DNA of 64,000 nt from Novosphingobium sp. MW5 (GCA_025938935.1 JAPCWB010000001.1:1674001-1738000), one strand, 5' to 3'; positions 39,069 through 47,640 are shown, counted from the stretch's first letter. Numbers and translations are program-made. The notes: generated by a model not told the origin, from the sequence alone.

Positions 39069-39092
39069 AGCGGGGGAACCGTTCAAACGGAA

Positions 39093-39124
39093 GAAGCCCT
39101 GCCGGGTCGTAGCGGCAGGGCTTC
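39093..39124 (-). terminator. Hairpin after the UrcA gene
   Basis: GAAGCCCTGCCG and CGGCAGGGCTTC form a perfect 12-bp stem with an 8-base loop, 28 bases after the UrcA stop on the minus strand. A clear T run is missing, so termination is likely but not certain. Confidence 0.65.
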
Positions 39125-39151
39125 CATTCCGGGGACTGGACCGGAATGCCG

Positions 39152-39511
39152 TCAGCGCTTGGCGCCCACGATCTTGACCGGCGTGTCGAGAGCTACCGAA
39201 GTGCCGTCCTTGGCGTTCCAGGCGGCAACCTGGGCATCGACGCTGGCCCGGGCGACGAGGACCGCGTGGTTGAAGCACTTCTGCTTTTCGACGCGGGCGG
39301 CGAGGCCTTCGTTGTCGCCCATTTCGCAGACCGAGCGTGCGGCCGATTCGATGCGCTGTTCGATCTTCTTCACGTGGGCGGGGTTGCCGAGGTCGTAGCC
39401 GTAGAGGCTGATTTCGCGGCTGCTGGTTTCGGTCGCCTGCACCGTGGTGGCGAAGCCCAGGGTGGTGAGAGCGGCGGCAACGAGAGCGATCTGGGTGGTC
39501 TTGGTGTTCAT
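39152..39511 (-). CDS. UrcA family exported protein
   Basis: The 119-residue protein has a signal peptide (IALVAAALTTLGFATTVQA) and the UrcA core: ISLYGYDLGNPAHVKKIEQRI, ESAARSVCEMGDNEG, and a second Cys in KQKCFNHAV. The two Cys probably form a disulfide. UrcA proteins are common in sphingomonads and caulobacters; their function is unknown. A strong hairpin follows the gene. Confidence 0.9.
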   Translation of the reverse strand: MNTKTTQIALVAAALTTLGFATTVQATETSSREISLYGYDLGNPAHVKKIEQRIESAARSVCEMGDNEGLAARVEKQKCFNHAVLVARASVDAQVAAWNAKDGTSVALDTPVKIVGAKR

Positions 39512-39628
39512 GGCATTTTCCCTTCCTGTTTGCTTGGGTGACCCCTTGCTAGGCTGGGAAAACGAGTCGGACGCGTGACGGCCGTCACGGTGCGATTTTT
39601 CTGCAATTTTTTTGGAAAAAGGGCCCGC

Positions 39629-40048
39629 TCAGGTGGCGAAGAGCTGGCCGATATCGGCGAAGGCTTTGATTTCTATGGCATTGCCCGAAGGATCGCGGAA
39701 GAACATCGTCGCCTGCTCGCCAACCTCACCCTTGAAACGGACATAGGGTTCGATCGCGAATGTCACGCCGGCGGCGCGAAGCCGGTCGGCCAGCGCGTGC
39801 CATTCGTCCATCGGCAAGACGAGCCCGAAGTGCGGCACCGGCACGCCGTGCCCGTCAACCGGGTTGGCACCCGCGTCGCTCGAACGCTCGCCCACGCAGT
39901 GCGCGACGAGCTGGTGGCCGTGAAAGTTGAAGTCGATCCATTGCTCGCTGCTGCGCCCCTCGCTGCAGCCCATCAGCCCGCCCCAGAAGGTGCGCGCTTC
40001 GGCAAGGTCGCGAACGGGGAAGGCGAGGTGGAACGGGGGCAGGCTCAT
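39629..40048 (-). CDS. Glyoxalase/VOC family protein
   Basis: The 139-residue protein fits the vicinal-oxygen-chelate fold with two beta-alpha-beta-beta-beta modules: [19 protein letters not shown] at the start and [33 protein letters not shown] in the second. His in FHLAF and HFGLV and Glu in IEIKAF are the likely metal ligands. Members include dioxygenases, glyoxalases and resistance proteins; this one cannot be assigned further. Confidence 0.85.
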   Translation of the reverse strand: MSLPPFHLAFPVRDLAEARTFWGGLMGCSEGRSSEQWIDFNFHGHQLVAHCVGERSSDAGANPVDGHGVPVPHFGLVLPMDEWHALADRLRAAGVTFAIEPYVRFKGEVGEQATMFFRDPSGNAIEIKAFADIGQLFAT

Positions 40049-40108
40049 GGTGCAAGGACTAGGCGTTCAGCCTCGACACTGTCAAACTGAACGGCTACCC
40101 CTGCAGGC

Positions 40109-40774
40109 ATGAAGCTCATCATCGGCAACAAGAATTACTCGAGCTGGTCGCTGCGCGGCTGGCTGGCGGCGAAGCAATCGGGTCTCGCCTTCGAAGAGAT
40201 CGTCGTCCCCATCCACACCGACGACTGGCCCGAACAGAAAAAGGCCATGGGCGATGTCGCCCCCAGCCAGGGCAAGGTGCCGGTGCTGTGGGATGGCGAG
40301 GCGGTGGTGTGGGATAGCCTCGCCATTGTCGATTACCTTGCCGACAAGGTGGGGCGCGACCGGTTCTGGCCCAAGGCCGACGATGCGCGCGCCATGGCGC
40401 GGTCGATGGTCGCAGAAATGCATTCGAGCTTTCCCGCGCTGCGCAGCCAGTGCCCGATGAACATTCGCCGCAGGGTGGAAGGCGCCAAGCTTGACGATGC
40501 GGCGCGGGCCGACGTTGTCCGCATCCTCACGCTCTGGGCAGAGGCGCGGGCGCGCTTCGGCAAGGGCGGACCGTTCCTGTTCGGAACTTTTTGCGCCGCC
40601 GATATCTTCTATGCCCCGGTGGTCAGCCGCTTCATCACGTACGGCGTCGGCGTGCCGGGTTTCGCGCAGGCCTATATGGAAGCCGTGTGGGAGCACGAAT
40701 GGCTGCAGGCCTGGGTCCACGCCGCCGAAGCGGAGGACTGGGTGATCGAACAGTATGAGGTACCCGCGAAGTGA
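40109..40774 (+). CDS. Glutathione S-transferase family protein
   Basis: The 221-residue protein has a thioredoxin-like N-terminal domain (NKNYSSWSLRGWLAAKQSG, with Ser at the catalytic position, and GKVPVLWDGEAVVWDSLAI with the cis-Pro and glutathione Asp-Ser pair) and a helical C-terminal domain. It probably conjugates or reduces small electrophiles with glutathione. Its stop overlaps the GTG of the nuclease gene, so the two are coupled. Confidence 0.9.
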   Translation: MKLIIGNKNYSSWSLRGWLAAKQSGLAFEEIVVPIHTDDWPEQKKAMGDVAPSQGKVPVLWDGEAVVWDSLAIVDYLADKVGRDRFWPKADDARAMARSMVAEMHSSFPALRSQCPMNIRRRVEGAKLDDAARADVVRILTLWAEARARFGKGGPFLFGTFCAADIFYAPVVSRFITYGVGVPGFAQAYMEAVWEHEWLQAWVHAAEAEDWVIEQYEVPAK

Positions 40775-41631
40775 CTTTCCCGAAGATGATCAAGCGCCTG
40801 TCCGCCGTTCTTGCCGCGCTATATCTGGCATGGGCGCCTGCCGCCATGGCCTGGGGCGAATATGGCCACCACACTACCGGCTCGGTCGCCTGGGCGAACA
40901 TCAAGCCCCAGACGCAGGCGGAAATCCGCCGCCTGCTCAAGTCCGAGAAGGCGCTCGGCACGCCCAAGTGCCGCGTGCGCAATATCGAGGAGGCCAGCTA
41001 TTGGCCTGATTGCATCCGCAGCCTTGCCTGGCGCTATGCCTATACCTTCCCGTGGCACTATCAGACCGAACCCGTGTGCAAGGCCTATGACCCCAAGGCC
41101 AACTGCGCCAACGGCAACTGCGTGACCGGCCAGATCGAACGCAGCCGCAAGGTGCTGGCCGACAAGAGCCTGCCCGATGCCGTGCGGCTGGAGGCCTTCA
41201 TCTTCCTCGTCCACTTCACTGGCGATCTGCACATGCCGCTCCATTCGGGCGACAATTACGATCAGGGCGGCAATCAGGTGAAGGCGATGTACGGCGATGC
41301 GCCGGTGTGGAACCTGCATGGCCTGTGGGACGGGCAGCAGGCGGAACGCGCGATCTCGTCCGCCAACCCGCCGCTGGTGCGCCGCTATTCAGCAGAAGAG
41401 CGCGCCGCGCTGGCCGGGGGAACCTGGGCAGACTGGGGCCGCGAAAGCCACGAACTCGCCCGCCGCATCTATACCCGCGCCTTCGGCTTCGATCCCTGCG
41501 AAGGCAAGGCGCCGGAGAAGATCGTCTGGTCGAATGACATGATCGTCGAGTTCGTGCCCGAGGCGCAGAAGCGGATTTCCCAGGCGGGCCTACGGCTGGC
41601 CGATATGCTGGACCAGGCCTTGGCGGGTTAG
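40771..41631 (+). CDS. Secreted S1/P1-type zinc nuclease
   Basis: The 286-residue protein has a signal peptide (LAALYLAWAPAAMA) and then Trp as the mature N-terminus (WGEYGHHTTG), which provides a zinc ligand in P1 nuclease. Further ligands appear in VHFTGDLHMPLHSGDN and NLHGLWDGQ. Such enzymes degrade single-stranded DNA and RNA and remove 3' phosphates in the periplasm or outside the cell. Several Cys can form disulfides. The GTG start overlaps the GST stop. Confidence 0.93.
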   Translation: MTFPKMIKRLSAVLAALYLAWAPAAMAWGEYGHHTTGSVAWANIKPQTQAEIRRLLKSEKALGTPKCRVRNIEEASYWPDCIRSLAWRYAYTFPWHYQTEPVCKAYDPKANCANGNCVTGQIERSRKVLADKSLPDAVRLEAFIFLVHFTGDLHMPLHSGDNYDQGGNQVKAMYGDAPVWNLHGLWDGQQAERAISSANPPLVRRYSAEERAALAGGTWADWGRESHELARRIYTRAFGFDPCEGKAPEKIVWSNDMIVEFVPEAQKRISQAGLRLADMLDQALAG

Positions 41632-41638
41632 GTAAATT

Positions 41639-41736
41639 CGTCATTCCGGCGAAGGCCGGAACCCAGTTCCGACAAGAACGAATTGCGAAGCAATGCCTTT
41701 TTTGAATGCTGGGCCCCGGCCTTCGCCGGGGTGACG
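41639..41736. repeat. Palindromic intergenic repeat, CGTCATTCCGGCGAAGG type
   Basis: A 28-bp arm starting CGTCATTCCGGCGAAGGCC (41639-41666) pairs with its inverse ending CGCCGGGGTGACG (41709-41736). It fills the gap between the convergent nuclease and cupin genes and touches the cupin stop codon. It can form a stem at both transcript ends. Confidence 0.85.
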
Positions 41737-42201
41737 CTAGGCGCTCCGCTCCGTCGGGTAAGGCATCCCGTCCTTGTGGCGGAACTTGCCGTCCTCGGTC
41801 CACATCATGTCGATGTCGGGATACCATCCGCCAAGGTCCGGCCCGGCGCTGATCGCCACGAAGCTGCAATCCTCACTGCTTTCGTTGATCAGGTGGTGGC
41901 CGTTCTCCACGCCCTCGGGCCAGGCGCAGATGTCGCCCGGGCGCAGGACCGTGCGGCCGTCATCCTCGACCAGCACCGCCTCGCCGGTCAGCATGATCAG
42001 CAGCTCGTCCTCGCCCTTGTGCCAGTGGCGCTGCGAGGACCAGCCGCCGGGTTTGAGCATGACATGGCTCGCGCCCATCTGGGTCAGCCCGGTCGCCGGG
42101 GCGAGACGGCGGAAAAAGCGGCCTGCCACATCGGCATTGAACGGCGCAGGGTAGCCGGTGGTGTTCTTCTGCTCGATGGATTCGAGATCAATCTTCGGCA
42201 C
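41737..42201 (-). CDS. Cupin-domain protein
   Basis: From the GTG at 42201 (GAGGAG site nine bases upstream) the product has 154 residues. It shows the two cupin motifs: a first with HWHKGEDELLIMLTGEA, and a second with RPGDICAWPEGVENGHHL. The two His, Glu and the distal His are the expected metal ligands. It probably binds a metal and a small ligand; the reaction is unknown. An ATG at 42258 would add 19 residues without homology. Confidence 0.85.
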   Translation of the reverse strand: MPKIDLESIEQKNTTGYPAPFNADVAGRFFRRLAPATGLTQMGASHVMLKPGGWSSQRHWHKGEDELLIMLTGEAVLVEDDGRTVLRPGDICAWPEGVENGHHLINESSEDCSFVAISAGPDLGGWYPDIDMMWTEDGKFRHKDGMPYPTERSA

Positions 42202-42287
42202 GGCGCGCTCTCCTCGTTCGGTCGAGGGCAACCTGCCGCATTGCTCGGCCATTTCCAATCCCGCGCGAACACGTTAAGCGGCCTGCC

Positions 42288-43409
42288 ATGATCGATGTCG
42301 TCGCCCTTGCCGAAGAGCTTATCGCCTGCCCCAGCGTCACTCCGGCGAGCGGCATGGTGTTCGACTGCTTCGAGGCGCACCTCGCGCCGCTGGGTTTCGA
42401 GATCCACCGCAAGGTCAGCGGCGAGGCTCCGGACGGCCCGGTGGAAAACCTCTTCGCCATCCGCAAGGGACCTGCGGGCAGCCGCCACTTCGCCATGGCC
42501 GGGCACCTCGATGTCGTGCCGCCGGGAGAGGGCTGGACGTCCGGGCCGTTCCTGCCCGAACGGCGTGGTGAGCTGCTCTACGGGCGCGGCGCGGTCGACA
42601 TGAAGGGCGCGATTGCCGCCATGGTTGCGGCGGTGGAGCGCATTCCCGCCGATGCCGGAACGCTCAGCCTGATCCTGACCGGCGACGAGGAAGGCCCGGC
42701 GAAATACGGCACGCTGGCGCTGATGGACACCATGGCGGAGCTGGGCGCGGTGCCGGACCTGTGCCTGGTCGGGGAACCCACTTCGTCGGCGCGGCTGGGC
42801 GACACGATGAAGATCGGCCGGCGCGGTTCGGTCAATATCTGGCTGGAGGTCGAGGGGCGCGAGGGCCACGTCGCCTATCCGCACCTGGCCGACAACCCCG
42901 CCCCGCGCCTGGTTGCCATGCTGGCCGAACTTGACGCGCTGGTGCTCGATGAGGGCACCGAGTGGTTCCAGGCATCGAACCTCGAGATCACCGACATCGC
43001 CATCGGCAACCCGGCCACCAACGTGATCCCGCCCAAGGCCACCGCGCGCATCTCGATCCGCTTCAACGCGCTGCATACCGGGCAGGAACTGGCCGACCGC
43101 GTCACCGCCATTGCGGAAAAGCACGGCGGCACGGCGCGTCCGGTGATCTCGGGCGAGGCCTTCATCACCCTGCCGGGAGATTTCTCCGCCATGATTGCCA
43201 AGGCGGTGGAGGCCGAAACCGGACTGGTTCCAGAGGCGAGCACCACGGGTGGCACCTCGGACGCGCGGTTCCTCAAGAACCTGTGCCCGGTAATCGAATT
43301 CGGCCTGTGCAACGCGACCATGCACAAGCGCGACGAGGCCGTGGCGATTGCCGACCTTGAGACGCTGGCGCGGATCTATGCGCGGGTGGCCGAGGCAGCG
43401 CTGCGCTAA
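42288..43409 (+). CDS. dapE: Succinyl-diaminopimelate desuccinylase
   Basis: The 373-residue M20-type metallohydrolase removes succinate from N-succinyl-LL-diaminopimelate in lysine and peptidoglycan synthesis. Motifs are MAGHLDVVPPGEGW with the first zinc His and catalytic Asp, GRGAVDMKGAIAAM with the bridging Asp, LTGDEEGPA with the catalytic Glu, and NATMHKRDE with the last His. dapB, a gene of the same pathway, lies 3 kb away on the other strand. Confidence 0.96.
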   Translation: MIDVVALAEELIACPSVTPASGMVFDCFEAHLAPLGFEIHRKVSGEAPDGPVENLFAIRKGPAGSRHFAMAGHLDVVPPGEGWTSGPFLPERRGELLYGRGAVDMKGAIAAMVAAVERIPADAGTLSLILTGDEEGPAKYGTLALMDTMAELGAVPDLCLVGEPTSSARLGDTMKIGRRGSVNIWLEVEGREGHVAYPHLADNPAPRLVAMLAELDALVLDEGTEWFQASNLEITDIAIGNPATNVIPPKATARISIRFNALHTGQELADRVTAIAEKHGGTARPVISGEAFITLPGDFSAMIAKAVEAETGLVPEASTTGGTSDARFLKNLCPVIEFGLCNATMHKRDEAVAIADLETLARIYARVAEAALR

Positions 43410-43410
43410 T

Positions 43411-43490
43411 CGTCGTCCCGGACTTGATCCGGGACCGCTGGCGAAGTGGCGCAAGGCAGGTGCGAAAAGGCCAGCGGTCCCGGGTCGACG
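43411..43490. repeat. Palindromic intergenic repeat, CGTCGTCCCGGACTTG type
   Basis: CGTCGTCCCGGACTTGATCC... (43411-43441) and its inverse CCAGCGGTCCCGGGTCGACG (43471-43490) flank a 29-base spacer immediately after the dapE stop. A second copy is at 44944-45034. Confidence 0.85.
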
Positions 43491-43617
43491 CAATATCCAC
43501 GGCTGGTTCTACCCCCACACCGCTTGTTTGGGATGAACCGGCCAAGGCGCATTGCCAGTGCCGCCTGCCCCCGTTAGTCTCACCCGCAACAATATTTCAC
43601 ACGGGGAAGAGCACGCA

Positions 43618-44937
43618 ATGGATCGGCGGCTGACACTTTATATCCTGATCGGCATGCTGCTGGGCGTGGTCGTCGGGCAGGGCCTGCACCTCACGCTTGA
43701 TGCCGCGACGATCAAGGAATCGGTCGCACCCTGGCTCAAGCTGCTGTCCGACATCTTCCTCAACCTGATCAAGCTGCTGGTCGCGCCGCTGGTGCTCTCC
43801 ACCATCGTCGTCGGCATTGCCCACATGGGTGACAGCACGGCGCTGGGCCGCATCGGCTTCCGCGCGCTGGCATGGTTCATTACCGCCAGCCTGATCTCGA
43901 TCGGGCTCGGCCTGATCATGGTCAACCTGCTGCAGCCGGGCGTTGGCGCGCCGATCCCCGATGCCGCCGCCGCCGCGAAAAGCGTGGGTGAGGTCAAGCA
44001 CCTCAAGGCCACGGAATTCATCCTCTCGATCTTCCCGAAGAACGCCTTCGAGGCGATGGCGACCAACAATATCCTGCAGATCCTGGTCTTCTCGATCTTC
44101 GCCGGCGTCGCGCTCTCCGCCATTGGCGAGAAAGGCAAGCCGCTGGTGCGCGGCGCCGATGCTCTCGCCGAAATGATGCTGCAGATCACGGGCTATGTGA
44201 TGCGTTACGCGCCGATCGCGGTGTTCGGTGCGCTGGCCAATGTCGTGGCGGCAAGCGGCCTCGAAATCCTCAAGACCTACCTTGAGCTGCTGCTCGAATT
44301 CTACTTCAGCCTCGCGTTGCTCTGGGCGATCCTGCTCGGTATCGGCGCGCTGTTCCTCGGCAAGCGCATCATCACCCTGATCCGCTACATCCGCCAGCCG
44401 ATGATGATCGCCTTCTCGACCGCGTCGAGCGAGGCCGCGCTGCCCAAGATGTTCGAACAGCTCGACCGCTTCGGCGTCCCGCGCCGCATTTCGGGCTTCA
44501 TGCTGCCGCTGGGTTACTCGTTCAACCTCGACGGTTCGATGATGTACATGAGCTTCGCGACGATCTTCATCGCGCAGGCCTATGGCATCGACCTGCCGGC
44601 GGCGACGCAGATCATGATCCTGCTGACGCTGATGATTTCATCGAAGGGCATCGCCGCCGTGCCGCGCGCCAGCCTTGTGGTGATCACCGGCACGCTGGCC
44701 ATGTTCGGCCTGCCGGTGGAGGGCGTGGCGATCATCCTTGCCATCGACCAATTCCTCGACATGGGCCGCACCGCCACCAACGTGGTCGGCAATGCGGTGG
44801 CCACCTCGGTGATCACCAAGTGGGAAGGCATGCTCGAGCCGGAGGAAGGCGAATTCGTCGAACACCCGCACGCCCCGGCGCATACCGCTGCCGATGGCCG
44901 GGCGGGGCTGGAGCTGGATCCTTCGAACTTCAAATAA
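43618..44937 (+). CDS. Dicarboxylate/amino acid:cation symporter (DAACS family)
   Basis: The 439-residue protein has eight predicted spans with two re-entrant loops, as in GltP/DctA. The family signatures are visible: the Ser-rich hairpin FSTASSEAALPKMFEQL, YSFNLDGSMMYMSFA and DMGRTATNVVGNAVAT. It imports glutamate, aspartate or C4-dicarboxylates with protons or sodium. The ATG at 43618 has a GGGGAAGAG site. The gene stands alone between two copies of the same palindromic repeat. Confidence 0.94.
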   Translation: MDRRLTLYILIGMLLGVVVGQGLHLTLDAATIKESVAPWLKLLSDIFLNLIKLLVAPLVLSTIVVGIAHMGDSTALGRIGFRALAWFITASLISIGLGLIMVNLLQPGVGAPIPDAAAAAKSVGEVKHLKATEFILSIFPKNAFEAMATNNILQILVFSIFAGVALSAIGEKGKPLVRGADALAEMMLQITGYVMRYAPIAVFGALANVVAASGLEILKTYLELLLEFYFSLALLWAILLGIGALFLGKRIITLIRYIRQPMMIAFSTASSEAALPKMFEQLDRFGVPRRISGFMLPLGYSFNLDGSMMYMSFATIFIAQAYGIDLPAATQIMILLTLMISSKGIAAVPRASLVVITGTLAMFGLPVEGVAIILAIDQFLDMGRTATNVVGNAVATSVITKWEGMLEPEEGEFVEHPHAPAHTAADGRAGLELDPSNFK

Positions 44938-44943
44938 GGATGC

Positions 44944-45034
44944 CGTCGTCCCGGACTTGATCCGGGACCGCTGGCCTGCTTCCGGAACCTTGCGCACTGG
45001 ACGCCAGCGGTCCCGGGTCAAGCCCGGGACGACG
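44944..45034. repeat. Palindromic intergenic repeat, CGTCGTCCCGGACTTG type, second copy
   Basis: Arms 44944-44974 and 45004-45034 are near-perfect inverses of 31 bp. The first arm is identical to that of the copy at 43411. The second arm overlaps the 3' end of nth and supplies its stop codon. Confidence 0.88.
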
Positions 45035-45680
45035 AAGCGCCTTTCGGCTCAAGCACCTTCGCCTTGAACCCGCAAAGGTCCACCACGCCGCAGCGCCAGC
45101 ATTCGGGCGTCCGCGCCTTGCAGACATAGCGGCCGTGCAGGATCAGCCAGTGATGGGCACCCATGCGGAAGGGGACGGGGACGCGCTTTTCCAGCTTGGC
45201 TTCGACCTGGTCGGGGTTCTTGCCCTTGGCGAGGCCCGTGCGGTTGCCCACCCGGAAGATATGCGTATCGACCGCGAAGGTTTCCTGCCCGAACCAGCAG
45301 TTGAGCACGACATTCGCCGTCTTGCGCCCCACACCGGGCAGCCGCACCAGTTCCTCGCGGGTTGAGGGAACTTCGCCGCCAAACTCGTCGACCAGCATCT
45401 GGCTGAGCGCGATGACATTCTTCGCCTTGGTGTTGAACAGGCCGATGGTCTTGATGTGCTCACGCAGGCCTTCCTCGCCCAGCTCAAGCATCTGCTGCGG
45501 GGTCTGCACCTTGCGGAACAGCGCGCGGGTGGCCTTGTTCACGCCAACGTCGGTCGCCTGCGCCGAAAGCGCCACGGCGACGACGAGTTGGTAGGCATTG
45601 CCGAATTCCAGCTCTGTCTCGGGCGAGGGGTTGAGCTCGGCAAGGCGGCGGAAGAATTCGAAGATTTCGTCCTTCTTCAA
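45018..45680 (-). CDS. nth: Endonuclease III
   Basis: The 220-residue glycosylase/AP-lyase removes oxidised pyrimidines. It shows the helix-hairpin-helix LVRLPGVGRKTANVVL with catalytic Lys, the catalytic Asp in FAVDTHIFRVGNR, and the [4Fe-4S] Cys set C-X6-C-X2-C-X5-C (CKARTPECWRC...LC). The ATG overlaps the dapB stop (ATGA), so the two are coupled. The last few residues (ASSSRA) are encoded by a palindromic repeat that has entered the gene end. Confidence 0.96.
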   Translation of the reverse strand: MKKDEIFEFFRRLAELNPSPETELEFGNAYQLVVAVALSAQATDVGVNKATRALFRKVQTPQQMLELGEEGLREHIKTIGLFNTKAKNVIALSQMLVDEFGGEVPSTREELVRLPGVGRKTANVVLNCWFGQETFAVDTHIFRVGNRTGLAKGKNPDQVEAKLEKRVPVPFRMGAHHWLILHGRYVCKARTPECWRCGVVDLCGFKAKVLEPKGASSSRA

Positions 45681-46405
45681 AGGCCGAGAACCTCACCCAT
45701 CGCGTAGCGCCCAGTCGGCTTGCCGATCAGCCACTGCGCCGCCTTCACTGCGCCTTGGGCAAAGATCATGCGGTCTTCGGCGAGGTGGGAGAGGGAGATG
45801 CGCTCGTGGTCGCCGAACAGGCTCACCGTGTGGTCGCCGGGGACGGTGCCTCCGCGTAAGGAAGCGAATCCGATGGCGCCGGGCTTGCGCGCTCCGGTAA
45901 TGCCGTCGCGGCCGCGTTCGGAGACGGCCGAAAGGTCTACCCCGCGCCCTTGCGCCGCCGCCTGACCGAGCAGCAGGGCCGTGCCGGAGGGCGCGTCCAC
46001 CTTCATGCGGTGGTGTGTTTCGACGATCTCGATATCCCAGTCGTCACCCAGCCGCGCCGCCGCCTCGCGCACCAGCCAGGCGAGCAGGGTAACGCCGAGC
46101 GAGGTATTGCCGGTTTGCAGGACGGCAGTGCTTTCGGCGGCATGGTCGCAAAGGAAGTGGTGGCGCTCCTCCAGACCCGTGGTGCCGACGACGATGGGAA
46201 TTCCCGCCTCCGCCGCCGCATCAAGGTTCGCTTCAAGCGCGTGGGGGCTGGAGAAATCGACCAGCACGTCGCTCGAGCGAGCGAGGGCCAGCGGATCGCC
46301 GCCCTTGTCGATTCCGCCCGAAAGCGTCTCGCCCCTGGCCGCGATGGCGCGCGCCAGAGCCTGCCCCATGCGTCCTTCGCTGCCGATAATGCCGATGCGT
46401 GCCAC
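45677..46405 (-). CDS. dapB: 4-hydroxy-tetrahydrodipicolinate reductase
   Basis: The 242-residue NAD(P)H-dependent enzyme reduces the dapA product in the lysine/diaminopimelate pathway. It shows the Rossmann motif GIIGSEGRMGQAL, the catalytic region EIVETHHRMKVDAPSGTAL with the His-His-x3-Asp-x2-Ser-Gly-Thr pattern, and FASLRGGTVPGDHTV. It is followed by nth in an ATGA overlap. Upstream lies a palindromic repeat before the divergent sirtuin. Confidence 0.97.
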   Translation of the reverse strand: MARIGIIGSEGRMGQALARAIAARGETLSGGIDKGGDPLALARSSDVLVDFSSPHALEANLDAAAEAGIPIVVGTTGLEERHHFLCDHAAESTAVLQTGNTSLGVTLLAWLVREAAARLGDDWDIEIVETHHRMKVDAPSGTALLLGQAAAQGRGVDLSAVSERGRDGITGARKPGAIGFASLRGGTVPGDHTVSLFGDHERISLSHLAEDRMIFAQGAVKAAQWLIGKPTGRYAMGEVLGL

Positions 46406-46429
46406 AGTTCACTCCACCTGCGGAGAAAC

Positions 46430-46521
46430 CGTCATGCTGAACTTGTTTCAGCATCCATGGTGCCCCACACTCAGGTCTCTCCTTTAGGCACAATGGACCC
46501 TGAAACAAGTTCAGGGTGACG
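46430..46521. repeat. Palindromic intergenic repeat, CGTCATGCTGAACTTG type
   Basis: CGTCATGCTGAACTTGTTTC (from 46430) and its inverse ending GAAACAAGTTCAGGGTGACG (to 46521) are imperfect 27-bp arms with a 38-base spacer. The element lies between divergent dapB and the sirtuin gene and ends one base before the first possible sirtuin ATG. Confidence 0.85.
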
Positions 46522-46537
46522 AATGAAGGGAAGTCAG

Positions 46538-47236
46538 GTGCCGGAAATCCGCAATATCGTCATCCTTACCGGCGCCGGCGTATCCGCCGAAAGCGGCATC
46601 GACACCTTCCGTGACGGCGGCGGCTTGTGGGAGCAGCACCGGGTGGAGGACGTCGCCACCCCCGAGGCGTTCGAGCGCGATCCCAACCTTGTCCACCGCT
46701 TCTACGACATGCGGCGCGAAGCGATCCAGACCAAGGTGCCGAACGCGGCGCACGATGCCCTGGCGCGGCTGGATGCGGAGTGGAAGGGCGGCCTGCTGAT
46801 CGTCACGCAGAACATCGACGACCTCCACGAACGCGCCGGAGCGCGGCGGGTGCTGCATATGCACGGCGAGCATCTCAATGCCTGGTGCACATCCTGCGAT
46901 TCGCGCCCGCGCTGGACCGGGCCGCTGTTCGACCGGCCGCCTTGCCCGGTCTGTGGCAGCCATTCCTTGCGCCCCGATGTCGTGTGGTTCGGTGAGATGC
47001 CTTATCGCATGGACGAGATCTACGCGGCGCTGCGTGAGGCGGACCTGTTCGTCTCGATCGGCACGTCGGGAGCAGTCTATCCGGCGGCGGGCTTCGTCCA
47101 GACGGCGCGGGATCTGGGGGCGCAGACACTGGAACTGAACCTCGAGCGCTCGCAGGGATCGCACTGGTTCCATGAAACGCGGCTCGGCCCGGCGGGCGAC
47201 GTTGTGCCGGCCTGGGTGGAGGAGATGCTGGGATGA
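46538..47236 (+). CDS. cobB: NAD-dependent protein deacylase (sirtuin)
   Basis: The 232-residue sirtuin has the NAD motif GAGVSAESGIDTFR, TQNIDDLHERAG, the catalytic His in HMHGEH, and a zinc site of two Cys pairs (CTSC, CPVC). The motif YDMR matches the Tyr-x-x-Arg that gives class III sirtuins their preference for succinyl and malonyl groups. I chose the GTG at 46538 with AAGGGAAG upstream; an ATG at 46523 gives five more residues. Its stop overlaps the next ATG. Confidence 0.94.
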   Translation: MPEIRNIVILTGAGVSAESGIDTFRDGGGLWEQHRVEDVATPEAFERDPNLVHRFYDMRREAIQTKVPNAAHDALARLDAEWKGGLLIVTQNIDDLHERAGARRVLHMHGEHLNAWCTSCDSRPRWTGPLFDRPPCPVCGSHSLRPDVVWFGEMPYRMDEIYAALREADLFVSIGTSGAVYPAAGFVQTARDLGAQTLELNLERSQGSHWFHETRLGPAGDVVPAWVEEMLG

Positions 47237-47571
47237 GCGCGCATGGAGGAACCTGCCACTGCGGCGCAGTGACGATCACGATTGGCGATACGCCGACCGA
47301 AGTGGCCGAGTGCAATTGCTCGCTGTGCCGCCGGCTGGGCACGCTATGGCACTACGGCGCGCCGGCCAGCGTCAGCGTGACAGGCGAACTGGCGGGTTAT
47401 GTTCAGGGGGATTGCTCGCTCACCACCTGGCGCTGCGCGCATTGCGGCTGCGTGACGCACTGGACGGCGATTGATGACACCTATCCGCGCATGGGCGTGA
47501 ACCTCAGGATGTTCGATCCGGCGCTGTGGCAGGACCTGCCGCGCCGGTTCGTGGACGGGGCGAGTTATTAG
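47233..47571 (+). CDS. GFA (glutathione-dependent formaldehyde-activating) fold protein
   Basis: The 112-residue protein has the GFA/CENP-V zinc pattern: CHCGAV near residue 8, CNCSLCRR near 28, and CAHCGCVTHW near 68. Members bind two zinc ions; only some act on S-hydroxymethylglutathione, so the reaction is open. It overlaps the sirtuin stop by four bases and shares its transcript. Confidence 0.88.
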   Translation: MSAHGGTCHCGAVTITIGDTPTEVAECNCSLCRRLGTLWHYGAPASVSVTGELAGYVQGDCSLTTWRCAHCGCVTHWTAIDDTYPRMGVNLRMFDPALWQDLPRRFVDGASY

Positions 47572-47590
47572 GCCCGCCCTTAATGCAAAA

Positions 47591-47620
47591 GCCCGGCAGC
47601 CTCTCGACTACCGGGCGTTT
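47591..47620. terminator. Bidirectional rho-independent terminator
   Basis: GCCCGGCAG and CTACCGGGC form a stem with one mismatch, flanked by AAAA on one side and GTTTTG on the other. It lies between the convergent GFA and amidohydrolase genes. Confidence 0.8.
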
Positions 47621-47640
47621 TGTTGCTGGCAAAGGGGGCC

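Noticed and set aside
36867..39278. Single 803-residue protein joining the TPR-cyclase gene and the membrane protein
   Set aside because: The join exists only because of a one-base shift near 37652. Family-like sequence continues in the other frame to 37451, and the downstream gene has its own ATG and span.
21333..46521. CRISPR array
   Set aside because: The repeats are inverted, of different families, single or paired, and far apart; there are no regular spacers and no cas genes.
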